In this document: in pieces, positions 52,741 through 61,049 of the stretch | How the letters are laid out: each line of letters starts with the position of its first letter | Position numbering within the stretch: position 1 is the first letter of the stretch | From: Acidovorax sp. NB1 | GTDB lineage: Bacteria; Pseudomonadota; Gammaproteobacteria; Burkholderiales; Burkholderiaceae_C | DNA length: 64,000 bases | NCBI RefSeq assembly: GCF_005405905.1 | Contig: NZ_BJHU01000006.1 | Location: 28,603-92,602, forward strand | Direction: 5' to 3' | Notes under the pieces: generated by a model | The model's input: the letters and a program-made list of their open reading frames with translations, nothing else | Told to the model about the DNA's origin: nothing | Databases searched by the model: none | Program-made: the position numbers and the translations under genes

Positions 52741-53424
52741 TTGTCCAGAACATCCAGCATCGGCCATGCTTGTGTCGTGGGTTCTGCGGTTCGCGTGGCG
52801 CGAGGCCTCGGGAGCCGAAATCTCCTTTGGCCCACCCTGCTTCTTGCGTCCACGCAGGTCGCGCTCGCCCAGGACTGCGTCAGAATCGCCTGCGGTCAGG
52901 CCGACGGCTGCGAAGTCTCCCCCTCTCGACTCACGGCAGCGCTTCCGCCGGGCTTGGACATCCGGTCGATCAGGGGCAACACCAAGATTGCCACCCACGG
53001 CGAGGCGGCGCTGCTGGAGTGCCGCCCAGCGAGTCGCCTTGCGGCTGCAGTGTCCGCAGACCGGGCGAGCATCTATGGTGCTGTACAGGTGACAGGCAAG
53101 CTCCACGCGTCTGGCATCCTTCGGTTCGAGCCAAACGACGGCGGCGAGTTGGAGTTCCGCCCGGGCAAGGAGACGCTCCGAACCGGTGGACATTTCTTCA
53201 AGACAAACTTCGCACGCATCAAGCTGGATGAAGCGCAACCGCCCATGAAAATCGCACCACCCCAGAGCCTTGCCACCGCCAACTGCTGGCAGGCACATGC
53301 CAAAGTGGAGCTGTCAGATTTCTCCGTTCTGATCGGAGACACCTCGGCTGCTGGCACCTATGCGCGGCAAGCACGCATCACCCAGGCCAGTGGCTTCACC
53401 CAATGCACCTGGGGCGGAAAATGA
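52741..53424 (+). CDS. Secreted hypothetical protein, 227 residues
   Basis: Starts with TTG, with AGGAG 7 bases upstream, since no ATG precedes the signal region. A signal peptide (NLLWPTLLLASTQVALAQ) with a polar 20-residue N-extension ends near residue 44. The mature part has six cysteines (DCVRIACGQADGCEV, LLECRP, NCWQ, FTQCTW), likely three disulfides. Not a family I recognise. It precedes another secreted gene by 44 bases; both may form a small periplasmic unit following the large fusion protein. Confidence 0.6.
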   Translation: MSRTSSIGHACVVGSAVRVARGLGSRNLLWPTLLLASTQVALAQDCVRIACGQADGCEVSPSRLTAALPPGLDIRSIRGNTKIATHGEAALLECRPASRLAAAVSADRASIYGAVQVTGKLHASGILRFEPNDGGELEFRPGKETLRTGGHFFKTNFARIKLDEAQPPMKIAPPQSLATANCWQAHAKVELSDFSVLIGDTSAAGTYARQARITQASGFTQCTWGGK

Positions 53425-53468
53425 AGCACAGCCCGTTAGATTCAACACAGGCCATAAGAGCAACACGA

Positions 53469-54035
53469 ATGAACCACAGGATCTTGGTGCTGCTCATGTT
53501 CATGCTTTCAGGTGCAGGAGCAACCTACGCCGCCGACTCCAGGAATCAAGCCTTCGATCAGACTTTCGCCTACTGCCGCGATGTTGACGGGTACTTGGTC
53601 ACCCCGCCGGAATGGAAACAAGCGCAGGCTCCGCAAGAGATTTCGGCAAGCAACAGCTTTTCGCCCCTGCCGGACGCACTATTGCGGCAACTCAAACTCA
53701 AAGGGAATGTGATCCCTCCAGCGACCGCCCAACAGATGGCGCTGACGGTCGCAACGCTGAAGCCGCCGAACCACGGAAAAGTGAAGGACCTGACACCCCC
53801 TGACCAGCGGTATGAGAGCCACCTTCCGGGTGGAAAGAAAACCTCCTTTCCGCCCGGAACCACGTCCTACCACTACACCTTCATGCCCGACCTCGGGTAT
53901 CTGGGAAAGGACCAGGTGGTCTATGAGATTCGCGCAAATGGCAAGCGCTACCAGGTGATCGTCAACTTTCTGGTCGTGCCTGCCGTCAGCGACAAAGGCC
54001 CGTCGCAATGCGCTTCCGAGAAGTTCGGCCAATGA
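53469..54035 (+). CDS. Secreted hypothetical protein with Ig/cadherin-like fold
   Basis: A 188-residue protein. Signal peptide (MNHRILVLLMFMLSGAGATYA). The pattern HGKV...YESHLPGGKKTSFPPGTTSYHYTFMPDLGYLGKDQVVYEIRANGKRYQVIVNFLVV is that of bacterial Ig/cadherin-like domains (Y-P-x-x-G-Y-x-G-x-D-x-x-x-Y). Two cysteines are in CRD and QCASE. No further function can be stated. In tandem with the 52741 gene. Confidence 0.65.
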   Translation: MNHRILVLLMFMLSGAGATYAADSRNQAFDQTFAYCRDVDGYLVTPPEWKQAQAPQEISASNSFSPLPDALLRQLKLKGNVIPPATAQQMALTVATLKPPNHGKVKDLTPPDQRYESHLPGGKKTSFPPGTTSYHYTFMPDLGYLGKDQVVYEIRANGKRYQVIVNFLVVPAVSDKGPSQCASEKFGQ

Positions 54036-54161
54036 CAACCAGCCTCTAGATTGAGGGACCCAGTGTCGCTACCGCTACAAGCCCTCCCAGCGGATAGCGC
54101 GAGCCTCCCATTCAGTCCCCGCCCCCGCCTGCGACTACCCCGCCGCTTACCATTCGCCCCC

Positions 54162-55184
54162 TTACTGCAGCACCAGCTCCACCCGCCGATTCTTCGCCCT
54201 GCCTTCATCGCTGCTGTTGCTCGCCACGGGCGCGAGTGACGCCACCCCGTTGCCCACCAGGCGGTTCGCGGCAAGGCCGTAGTCCTTGGCCAGCGCCGCG
54301 GCCACGGCGTCGGCGCGGCGCTTGGAGAGGGCCAGGTTGCTGTCAAAGCTGCCCACGCTGTCGGTGTGGCCCACCACATGCAGTTTGACGGTGGGCTCGG
54401 CCTTCAGGAAGGCAGCAATCTGCTCCAGCGAGGGCTTGGACTCGGGCTTCACATCGGCCTTGCCGGTGTCGAACAGGATGCCGTAGATGGCGACCTTGCC
54501 GCTCACGGTGATGGACTTGCTGATGTCGGACGCGCTGACCACCACCATGTTCTGCTCCATAGCCTTGGTCTCCAGGATGTCCACGGCGATGTAGGCGCCT
54601 TGTTTGGACTTGTAGGTGGCGTCTTCCTTGGGCCAGTCAATGGCGACCAGGCGCACGGTGGTGTTGGCCTTCTGGAAGGTGCCGGTGCGCACGGTGCTGG
54701 CGTCGGCGGCGTACATCACGTATTCGCTGCGGTTGTTCTTGATGTTGTCGCGCTGGCCGCTGCTGAAATTGGCCAGAAAGTTGGTGTAGCTGCCCGCAGC
54801 GCTGTCGCGGGTGGAGTCGTACAGCACCGCAAAGCCGCTGGCCACGAGGTCGTTGGCATAGTTTCGGTACAGTTCCAGCGACCGGGTGGCGCCCGGGGCC
54901 TCGTACCACAGGCGGGTGAGCTTGCCTTCGAGCGCCAGCGGGGGCTGCACATAGCGCCGCTTGTTGGCCTGCAGGTCGAACTCCTTGAAGGTGGAAGTCT
55001 GGAACTCCACGGAGTCGAAGTTGCGCACTTCGTAGCCGACGATGGTGCTGCCGCCAAAGCGTTTCACGGCCGGGTGGTCCTTGGCACCGGGCAGGTCTTG
55101 CGCAGTGGCCGGTGCCTGGCTGGCCAGGGCCACAAAGCCAAGGCACAGCGATGCGCCCCATTGGCGGAACAATGTCTTGATCAT
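54162..55184 (-). CDS. OmpA-family envelope protein with DUF4892-like N-terminal domain
   Basis: A 340-residue protein. Signal peptide (about 1-28, ending APATAQ). The N-terminal domain (DLPGAKDHPAVKRFGGSTIVGYEVRNFDSVEF) resembles DUF4892; the C-terminal OmpA domain has GILFDTGKADVKPESKPSLEQIAAFLKAEPTVKLHVVGHTDSVGSFDSNLALSKRRADAV and RAKNRRVELV, the peptidoglycan-binding signature. It anchors to peptidoglycan in the periplasm. The upstream frame is shadow of the SoxR region. Confidence 0.9.
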   Translation of the reverse strand: MIKTLFRQWGASLCLGFVALASQAPATAQDLPGAKDHPAVKRFGGSTIVGYEVRNFDSVEFQTSTFKEFDLQANKRRYVQPPLALEGKLTRLWYEAPGATRSLELYRNYANDLVASGFAVLYDSTRDSAAGSYTNFLANFSSGQRDNIKNNRSEYVMYAADASTVRTGTFQKANTTVRLVAIDWPKEDATYKSKQGAYIAVDILETKAMEQNMVVVSASDISKSITVSGKVAIYGILFDTGKADVKPESKPSLEQIAAFLKAEPTVKLHVVGHTDSVGSFDSNLALSKRRADAVAAALAKDYGLAANRLVGNGVASLAPVASNSSDEGRAKNRRVELVLQ

Positions 55185-55350
55185 GAATGCTCTCCGGTGG
55201 ACTGCATGGTTGCAAGCTGACGCCGCCCCCGCGCTGCGCTGCAGCTGCAGCTGCCGGGCGGGCCGCAGCCATGATAGGGGAGGCTCCGGCAGCGCACCAC
55301 CCTGCGCGCGTGCACGCGGCAGCGGCTGCCCGCGCCTTTTGCGCAAAACG

Positions 55351-55854
55351 TCACGGATTGGCGCAGGCCTTGTCGCACCCGCCGAAGTGCGGGCCCGGTC
55401 CTTCCTGGGCCAGCGTGTCCTGCGCATTGCGCAGGGGGCAGACCTTGAGCGACAGGCAGCCGCAACCGATGCAGCCATCCAGCTGGTCGCGCAGCGCGGT
55501 CAGTGTGCGGATGCGCTCATCGAGGTCGCTGCGCCAGCGCGCTGACAGGCGCCGCCAGTCGGCCACCGTGGGTGTGCGGCCTGCGGGCAGTGCCTGCAAG
55601 GCTTCGGCGATGGCGGCCAGCGGCACGCCCATGCGCTGGGCCACCTTGATCACGGCCACGCGCCGCAGCACCGAGCGCGGATACCGGCGCTGGTTGCCCG
55701 CGTTGCGCACGCTGGCGATGAGCCCGCGCGATTCGTAGAAGTGCAGCGCCGACACGGCCACGCCGCTGCGGCTGGCGACCTCGCCCACCGACAGGTCGGC
55801 TTGTCCGTCCATGGCCAGGCCCGTGGTACCGAGGGGTTTTTTGGCTGGTTTCAC
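55351..55854 (-). CDS. soxR: Redox-sensitive MerR-family activator SoxR
   Basis: A 167-residue protein. [55 protein letters not shown] is the MerR-type DNA-binding region, and [12 protein letters not shown] gives the C-X2-C-X-C-X5-C [2Fe-2S] ligands. SoxR is oxidised by redox-cycling drugs and then activates transcription. GTG at 55854 is taken as start because AAGGAG lies 5 bases upstream; an ATG at 55878 (175 residues) is possible. The sox box just upstream fits either autoregulation or control of the divergent RidA-like gene. Confidence 0.93.
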   Translation of the reverse strand: MKPAKKPLGTTGLAMDGQADLSVGEVASRSGVAVSALHFYESRGLIASVRNAGNQRRYPRSVLRRVAVIKVAQRMGVPLAAIAEALQALPAGRTPTVADWRRLSARWRSDLDERIRTLTALRDQLDGCIGCGCLSLKVCPLRNAQDTLAQEGPGPHFGGCDKACANP

Positions 55855-55890
55855 AACATCTCCTTGGTGGTGATTCATCAGGGGCATTGA

Positions 55891-55908
55891 CCTCAATATA
55901 ACTTGAGG
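55891..55908. promoter_or_regulatory. Sox box (SoxR-binding site)
   Basis: CCTCAATATAACTTGAGG, an 18-base dyad matching the enteric soxS operator CCTCAAGTTAACTTGAGG at 16 of 18 positions. It lies in the soxR/RidA-like divergent region, overlapping a TTGACC -35-like hexamer at 55887-55892, with the 19-base spacer geometry expected of MerR-type promoters to AACAAT at 55912. Confidence 0.85.
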
Positions 55909-56011
55909 TTGAACAATCCCGCACACCCGCCGGGAACACCTTTGCAAGGCTCCCGCGCGGCGCACCGGCTTTGCGCCGGGCCTGTTCCACACCCTTCCAG
56001 ACTTTTGCACC

Positions 56012-56461
56012 ATGCTCCTCGACTCCCCACCGCCCCTGCTTTCGGCCCCGACCACTTCCGCCCTCCAGTTCATCAACCCGCCCGGCCTGTACGACCCGCG
56101 CGCCAATGGCTACACGCATGTGGTGGTGGCCCCAGCGCAAGGCCGCACGGTGTATGTGGCGGGCCAGGGGGGAGAAAACGCGGCGGGCCAGTTGCCGCCC
56201 GGGTTTGGCGATCAGGTGCACCAGGCGCTGGCCAACCTGCGCACGGCCCTGGCGGCTGCGGGTGCCAGCGTGCATGACGTGGCCAAGCTCACCGTGCTGG
56301 TGGTAGGCCACACCGAGCAGCGGCTGGCACTGTTCAGCCAGGCCGTGCGCGGCCTGTGGCCCGATGGCGCGGCACCGGCGTGCACGCTGATCCCCGTGCC
56401 TCGCCTCGCGTTGGATGGCATGCTGATCGAGGTGGAGGCCACGGCCGTCCTGCGGGCATGA
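56012..56461 (+). CDS. RidA family protein
   Basis: A 149-residue protein. [76 protein letters not shown] and [23 protein letters not shown] match the YjgF/YER057c/UK114 trimer-forming family; RidA itself deaminates reactive enamines and imines. A conserved arginine in the family site (usual SR-x-A form) is less clear, so this may be a divergent member. It is divergent from soxR, across the sox box. Confidence 0.87.
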   Translation: MLLDSPPPLLSAPTTSALQFINPPGLYDPRANGYTHVVVAPAQGRTVYVAGQGGENAAGQLPPGFGDQVHQALANLRTALAAAGASVHDVAKLTVLVVGHTEQRLALFSQAVRGLWPDGAAPACTLIPVPRLALDGMLIEVEATAVLRA

Positions 56462-56595
56462 ACCTGGTGCGGGCCCAGCGGGTGGAAAGGTTGCAGCACC
56501 CGGCAGCCATGCCCGCCCCGCAAGCAACGGCACCGCAGGTTTGTGCCGTACGATGCGGCATGGTCCCATCCCGGGATTGATTTCAAGGAAGCCCC

Positions 56596-56739
56596 ATGGC
56601 CAAAGGTGAACAACGCAGCAACAAGATGGCAAAAAAACCCAAGAAGGACACCTCGCCTCCCAAGGAACACGGGGGCTCCGACCGCCCCATGGCGCCCATC
56701 ACCAGCGTGATCCCCAAGGGCAAGGACAAAAACAAGTAG
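56596..56739 (+). CDS. Small conserved basic protein, 47 residues
   Basis: Translation begins MAKGEQRSNKMAKKPKKDTS and ends SVIPKGKDKNK, a very basic, probably unstructured peptide. AAGGA lies 5 bases before the ATG. Closely similar short MAKG-QRSNKEAKKPKKD proteins occur widely in Burkholderiales as I recall. Function is unknown; the composition suggests nucleic-acid binding. Confidence 0.7.
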   Translation: MAKGEQRSNKMAKKPKKDTSPPKEHGGSDRPMAPITSVIPKGKDKNK

Positions 56740-56829
56740 CCCGTCTGCCGGGCGCAGGGAACGTGAGGGGCGCCGGGGGAGCACAAGTGCAATTGCAAGT
56801 GCACGTGGCGCGCAGACAGGACACAGGAA

Positions 56830-56900
56830 ACGCTATAAACAATATAGCAACAAACCTTTTTCCATTACGCGCAAACGGCAATTTTTACTGGTATTTTTGA
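56830..56900 (+). repeat. Dispersed intergenic repeat, copy 10
   Basis: CGCTATAAACAATATAGCAA, then TTTTTCCATTACGCGCAAAC and GGCAATTTTTACTGG match the family with an altered left half. It lies between the 47-residue gene and the convergent GGDEF/EAL gene. Confidence 0.6.
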
Positions 56901-56963
56901 GGCGCAGCGCTGTGCCTCGCCCCACACCCCGTGCTCATCCGCGCCATGCCCAGCGCCTGCACG

Positions 56964-59255
56964 TCACCCCGTGCGCAGCGCCTCGGCGGGCACCAGGCGG
57001 GCCAGCCACTGCGTGTCGGGCTCGGGTCGGCCAAAGAGATAGCCCTGGTACACGATCTCTGGCGCGCGCTGGCTCAGGAAGTCGGCCTGGGCCTGGGTCT
57101 CCACCCCTTCGGCCACCACGCGCAGGCCGAAGTGGCGCGCCACCGACAGGATGCCCTCCACCAGCACGCCGTCGTCGGCATTGGTGGGTGCGTCGTGCAC
57201 AAACGAGCGGTCGATCTTGATCTCCTGGATCGGCAGGCGCTTGAGGTAGGCCAGCGATGAATAGCCCGTGCCAAAGTCGTCCAGCGAGATGTCCACCCCC
57301 AGCACGGCCAGCTCGCGCATCTTGGCCACGGTGTCGTCAAAATCCTCGATCACCAGCCCTTCGGTCACCTCCAGCGTGAGCAGCCGGGGGTCGGCCCCCG
57401 TGGAGGCCAGCAGCGATCGCACCTGCGGCACAAAACCCGACTGCCGGAACTGGCGGGCACTGAGGTTGACCGACAGCCGCAGCCGCCGCTCGTGAAACGC
57501 AGGCTGCGCCAGCAGCCCGCAGGCATGGGCCAGCACCCATTCGCCCAGGCTCACGATGAGGTCCGACTCCTCCGCGATGGGGATGAACACGCCCGGCGGC
57601 ACCAGGCCATCGCGCGGGTGCTGCCAGCGCACCAACACCTCGGCGCCGGTGAGCTGGCCGTCCACGTTGACCTGCGACTGCAGGTGCAGGCGCAGCTCGC
57701 CCGCTCCGATTGCATGGCGCAACTCGCGCTCCAGCCGAAAGCGCTGCTCGGCCGCCTCGCCCATGCCCTGTTCAAAAAACGCGGCCCGCCCGCCGCCCGC
57801 CTGCTTGGCGCGGTGCAAGGCCATGCCCGCACGCCGCAGCGCGTCGTGTGCGCCGTCACCAGCCGTTTGCGGGTAGAGGGTGATGCCCACGCTGGCCCCG
57901 AGCTGGGCGTCCTGCGCGTCGCCCTCCAGGCGCAGCGGGCGCAGCAAGGCGCTCTGCAGCTTGTCTGCAAAGGCCAGCGCGTGGCGGCCTGCCAGCGAGA
58001 CATCCACCCCCAGGCCATGCAGCAGCAGGGCAAACTCATCGCCCGCCACGCGCACCAGCAGGCTCTGGGCGGGCAGGATCTCGGACAGGCGCAAGGCCAC
58101 GGCGCACAGCAGGCGATCGCCCATCTCGCTGCCGCGTGCGTCGTTGAAGGTGGTGAAACGGTCCAGGTCCAGCAGCAGCAGCGCGTGGTGTGTGGTGGGG
58201 GGCCGGCCCGTGCGCCCATGCAGGGCCTGCAGCCGTTCCATCAGCGTGGAGCGGTTGGGCAGGCCGGTGAGGCTGTCGAAATGCGCGAGGCGGTGAATTT
58301 CGTCGGCCGCACGCTTGCGTTCGGTGATGTCCTGCTTGAGTTCCACATAGTGGCTCACGCGGCCGTCGGGCTGGCGGATGGGCGCCACCACCACCGACTC
58401 GATCATGGACTGCCCGTCCTTGCGGTAGTTGACCTGCTCACCCGCCCAGCTGTCGCCCCGCGCCAGGGTGGAGCGCAGGCCCTCGCGCTGTGCGGGCGCC
58501 AGGCCGTTGCTGGAATACTCGGCCGATGCGCGGCCCACCACTTCGTCACGCTCGTAGCCCGTGCGGCGCACAAAGGCCTCGTTCACGTACTCGATATCTT
58601 CCCGCAGGTCGGTGATGACGATGGCCTCCGGGCTCTGCTCCACAGCGCGCAGCAGCTTGCGCAGCGAGGCCTCGCTGGCCGCAAGGTTGGCAGCGGTCTG
58701 CTGCGCCTCGCGCACGCGGCTCATGTAGTTGCGGCGCGAGAGCAGCGTGGCCGCCGCCGTGAGCACCAGGATGCCCGCCAGATACACCGCCCCGGCCACG
58801 CGGTTGGCCACCTGCACCGGCTTGAACATGCCCTGGACATCGGCCCAGATAAAACCCAGAAACAGCAGCGCCGTGAGCACCACCAGGGTGATCGTGGCAC
58901 GCACCCCCAGCAGCCAGCCCGCCAGCACGATGATGACGGGATAGTTGAGCAGGTTGGGGCCGTTGACGCCACCATTGCGGGCAGCCACCAGCGACACCGA
59001 GACCCACACGCCCCACACCAGCAAGTGGGTGGCCAGCGTCCAGCGCCGCGAACGCGCCAGCAGCAGTGTCGTCCCACCGACCAGACCCGCCACAAAGTTG
59101 AGCGCCACGCGCGCCGGCTGCACGGGTTCATCCCACAGCAGCAGCAATCCGATGGCAAACCCCAGCAGCATCACGGCCCAGCCCGCCACCCGCACCAGGT
59201 GGCGCGTTGTGGCGTCTTCATGGTCAGGCAACGGAACAGCAGAGGCTTCGGCCAT
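56964..59255 (-). CDS. Membrane PAS-GGDEF-EAL cyclic-di-GMP signalling protein
   Basis: A 763-residue protein. The N-terminal 1-175 has five to six membrane helices, followed by a PAS domain (about 205-325, AVEQSPEAIVITDLREDIEYVNEAFVRRTGY), a GGDEF domain (about 330-490) and an EAL domain (about 505-755). The GGDEF signature is AGDEF (near residue 407), and the EAL signature is EVL in GAEVLVRW, with DDFGTGYSSL intact. The EAL half is probably an active phosphodiesterase; AGDEF may still allow diguanylate cyclase activity. It probably senses a redox or chemical cue through PAS to tune biofilm or motility. Monocistronic. Confidence 0.93.
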   Translation of the reverse strand: MAEASAVPLPDHEDATTRHLVRVAGWAVMLLGFAIGLLLLWDEPVQPARVALNFVAGLVGGTTLLLARSRRWTLATHLLVWGVWVSVSLVAARNGGVNGPNLLNYPVIIVLAGWLLGVRATITLVVLTALLFLGFIWADVQGMFKPVQVANRVAGAVYLAGILVLTAAATLLSRRNYMSRVREAQQTAANLAASEASLRKLLRAVEQSPEAIVITDLREDIEYVNEAFVRRTGYERDEVVGRASAEYSSNGLAPAQREGLRSTLARGDSWAGEQVNYRKDGQSMIESVVVAPIRQPDGRVSHYVELKQDITERKRAADEIHRLAHFDSLTGLPNRSTLMERLQALHGRTGRPPTTHHALLLLDLDRFTTFNDARGSEMGDRLLCAVALRLSEILPAQSLLVRVAGDEFALLLHGLGVDVSLAGRHALAFADKLQSALLRPLRLEGDAQDAQLGASVGITLYPQTAGDGAHDALRRAGMALHRAKQAGGGRAAFFEQGMGEAAEQRFRLERELRHAIGAGELRLHLQSQVNVDGQLTGAEVLVRWQHPRDGLVPPGVFIPIAEESDLIVSLGEWVLAHACGLLAQPAFHERRLRLSVNLSARQFRQSGFVPQVRSLLASTGADPRLLTLEVTEGLVIEDFDDTVAKMRELAVLGVDISLDDFGTGYSSLAYLKRLPIQEIKIDRSFVHDAPTNADDGVLVEGILSVARHFGLRVVAEGVETQAQADFLSQRAPEIVYQGYLFGRPEPDTQWLARLVPAEALRTG

Positions 59256-59398
59256 GGCAACGGGAGGTAGGGGGAAGAACCCATCCTAACCGCAGCTTTC
59301 GCAAACGCCTACCAGCAAAATGCCAGCGGCGGCGCGCCTGCAACACAGCACAGGGGCCTGCCGGAGCCCGTGACGGGGGCCCAGCAGAGGCGGCGGGA

Positions 59399-60379
59399 TC
59401 AGTCCGCGCTGCCGTCGCCACTGCCCGGAGCGGGCTCGCGCACCCCCGAGCCTTTGCCCTTGGCCTTGGCGCGCGCGTCCTTCTTGGCCTGGCGTTTGGC
59501 GTCTTCGGCCAGGCCGGCGGCGCGCCAGGCTTCAAATTCGGCAGGGGTTTCCAGCGTGATGCGGCCCAGGATGGCCGAACGGAAGTCGGTCATCACGATC
59601 TCGGCGGTTTTCTGCAGGTTGACGCGCCCCCCGCCCAGCATGGCGCCGCGTTTTTTGCCAATGGCTGCGAGCAGCTCGTCGTCCTGCATGGTGGCCATGG
59701 CACCTGCGGGCAGGCCGAGCTTGTAGCGCGCCTCCAGCAGCGGTGCGTAGTGCGCCTGCAGGCGGCGCAGCAGCTCCAGCGCCACCAGTTCCTCGTCATA
59801 CGCGTTGCGGCCCACGGCGCCACTGGCGGCCAGGTTGTAGCCGCTTTCGGGCACGATGATGCGCGGCCACAGCATGCCGGGCGTGTCCCACAAATAGAAG
59901 TCGTCGGCCAGGGTGATGCGCTGCTCCAGCTTGGTGATGCCCGCCTCGTCGCCCGTCTTGGCCTGGCGCTTGTTGCTGAGCGTGTTGATGAGCGTGGACT
60001 TGCCCACATTGGGCACGCCGCAGATCAGCACCCGCATGGGCTTGGCCATGCCGCCCCGGTTGGGCGACAGCAGATGGCAGGCATCGATGAGCTTGCGCGC
60101 GGGCGCGGCGTCGGACGCATCGAGTGGGAAGGCACGCGTGTCGCTCTGGGCGTTGTACCAGTCCACCCACAGCGCGGTGCGCTCGGGGTCGGCCACATCC
60201 TGCTTGTTGAGCACCTTGAGCGTGGGCTTGTGGCCCGTGATCTCGGCCAGCAGCGGGTTGGCGCTGGAGCCAGGCAGGCGGGCGTCCAGCACCTCGATCA
60301 CCACATCAATGTCCTTGATGCGTTCGGTGATCGCTTTCTTGGTCAGGTGCATGTGACCGGGAAACCACTGGATGGCCAT
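59399..60379 (-). CDS. YlqF/RbgA-like ribosome-assembly GTPase
   Basis: A 326-residue circularly permuted GTPase: the NKQD motif (KVLNKQD, G4) precedes GVPNVGKST (G1) and DTPG (G3). IQWFPGHM at the N-terminus and the helical C-terminal domain are typical of RbgA/YlqF, which helps mature the 50S subunit. The C-terminal extension is Lys/Arg/Ala-rich. The start is MAIQWFPGH; the longer frame is shadow. Confidence 0.92.
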   Translation of the reverse strand: MAIQWFPGHMHLTKKAITERIKDIDVVIEVLDARLPGSSANPLLAEITGHKPTLKVLNKQDVADPERTALWVDWYNAQSDTRAFPLDASDAAPARKLIDACHLLSPNRGGMAKPMRVLICGVPNVGKSTLINTLSNKRQAKTGDEAGITKLEQRITLADDFYLWDTPGMLWPRIIVPESGYNLAASGAVGRNAYDEELVALELLRRLQAHYAPLLEARYKLGLPAGAMATMQDDELLAAIGKKRGAMLGGGRVNLQKTAEIVMTDFRSAILGRITLETPAEFEAWRAAGLAEDAKRQAKKDARAKAKGKGSGVREPAPGSGDGSAD

Positions 60380-60474
60380 GATGCTGGGGTACTTTCTTGT
60401 GTTTTTAAGACTGTCGGAGGGTGGCAAGGATAATCGCGCTCTTTGCCGCCCCTCGCTACCGCGTTCTTTCTGCC

Positions 60475-60726
60475 ATGCCCGCACCTACCGACAAACCCCG
60501 CAACACCGCCGCCCGCCAGGCCGACAAGGAGCTGCTGTTCAAGGGCGTGACCTGCGCCCTGATTGGCCTGGTCATCCTGCTCGCGCCCTATGTCGCCCGC
60601 TCGGACAGCGTGCGCGAACTGATGGCGCAGGCCACGCTGGTGGGCTGGTTTGCGCTGGTGCTGGGCATTGCATTCGGGGTGCTGTACGGCGTGCGCCGCG
60701 CGCAGGCCGGGCGCCGCCAGCCGTGA
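60475..60726 (+). CDS. Small two-helix membrane protein
   Basis: An 83-residue protein with a charged N-terminus and two hydrophobic helices (TCALIGLVILLAPYVA and ATLVGWFALVLGIAFGVLYG). No family recognised. Its stop overlaps the GTG start of the next gene by 4 bases (GTGA), so the two are translationally coupled. Start ATG 60475 is preferred; a GTG at 60421 would add an upstream 18-residue stretch. Confidence 0.65.
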   Translation: MPAPTDKPRNTAARQADKELLFKGVTCALIGLVILLAPYVARSDSVRELMAQATLVGWFALVLGIAFGVLYGVRRAQAGRRQP

Positions 60727-60965
60727 CACCGACTGTGGTGCCCGACGCCTTCACGGCCCCACCCCGCGCTGTGGACGGCGCCTCGGCCCAGGCCGTGTTT
60801 GCCGCCCTTCAGCAGCGCGCCGAAGCACTCGGCATCACACTGCGCACCCCACCGCCCGAGCCCACCACGTGCTGTGGCCGGGGCTGCAATGGCTGCGTGT
60901 GGGAGGGTTTTCTGGACGCAGCCGACTACTGGCGGCAGGAAGCCCTGCTGCAGCTTTCAGACTGA
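60723..60965 (+). CDS. Oxidoreductase-like domain protein (Cys-rich)
   Basis: An 80-residue protein starting with GTG. The motif CCGRGCNGCVWEGF is that of the oxidoreductase-like N-terminal family (short Cys-rich proteins found in many proteobacteria). The four clustered cysteines suggest metal or Fe-S binding; function is unknown. The stop codon adjoins an inverted copy of the dispersed repeat. Confidence 0.75.
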   Translation: MTPTVVPDAFTAPPRAVDGASAQAVFAALQQRAEALGITLRTPPPEPTTCCGRGCNGCVWEGFLDAADYWRQEALLQLSD

Positions 60966-61030
60966 AAAATCAAGCCAAAATGGCCACCACCGCCTGATGG
61001 AAAAGCGCGAACAGCTATCAAATCAGGAGC
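60965..61030 (-). repeat. Dispersed intergenic repeat, copy 11 (reverse orientation)
   Basis: On the minus strand TTTGATAGCTGTTCGCGCTT followed by TTCCATCAGGCGGTGGTGGCC matches the consensus left half. The only copy in this window on the opposite strand; it lies between the convergent oxidoreductase-like gene and gshA. Confidence 0.72.
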
Positions 61031-61049
61031 AAGCCACCCACAGCGCGCG

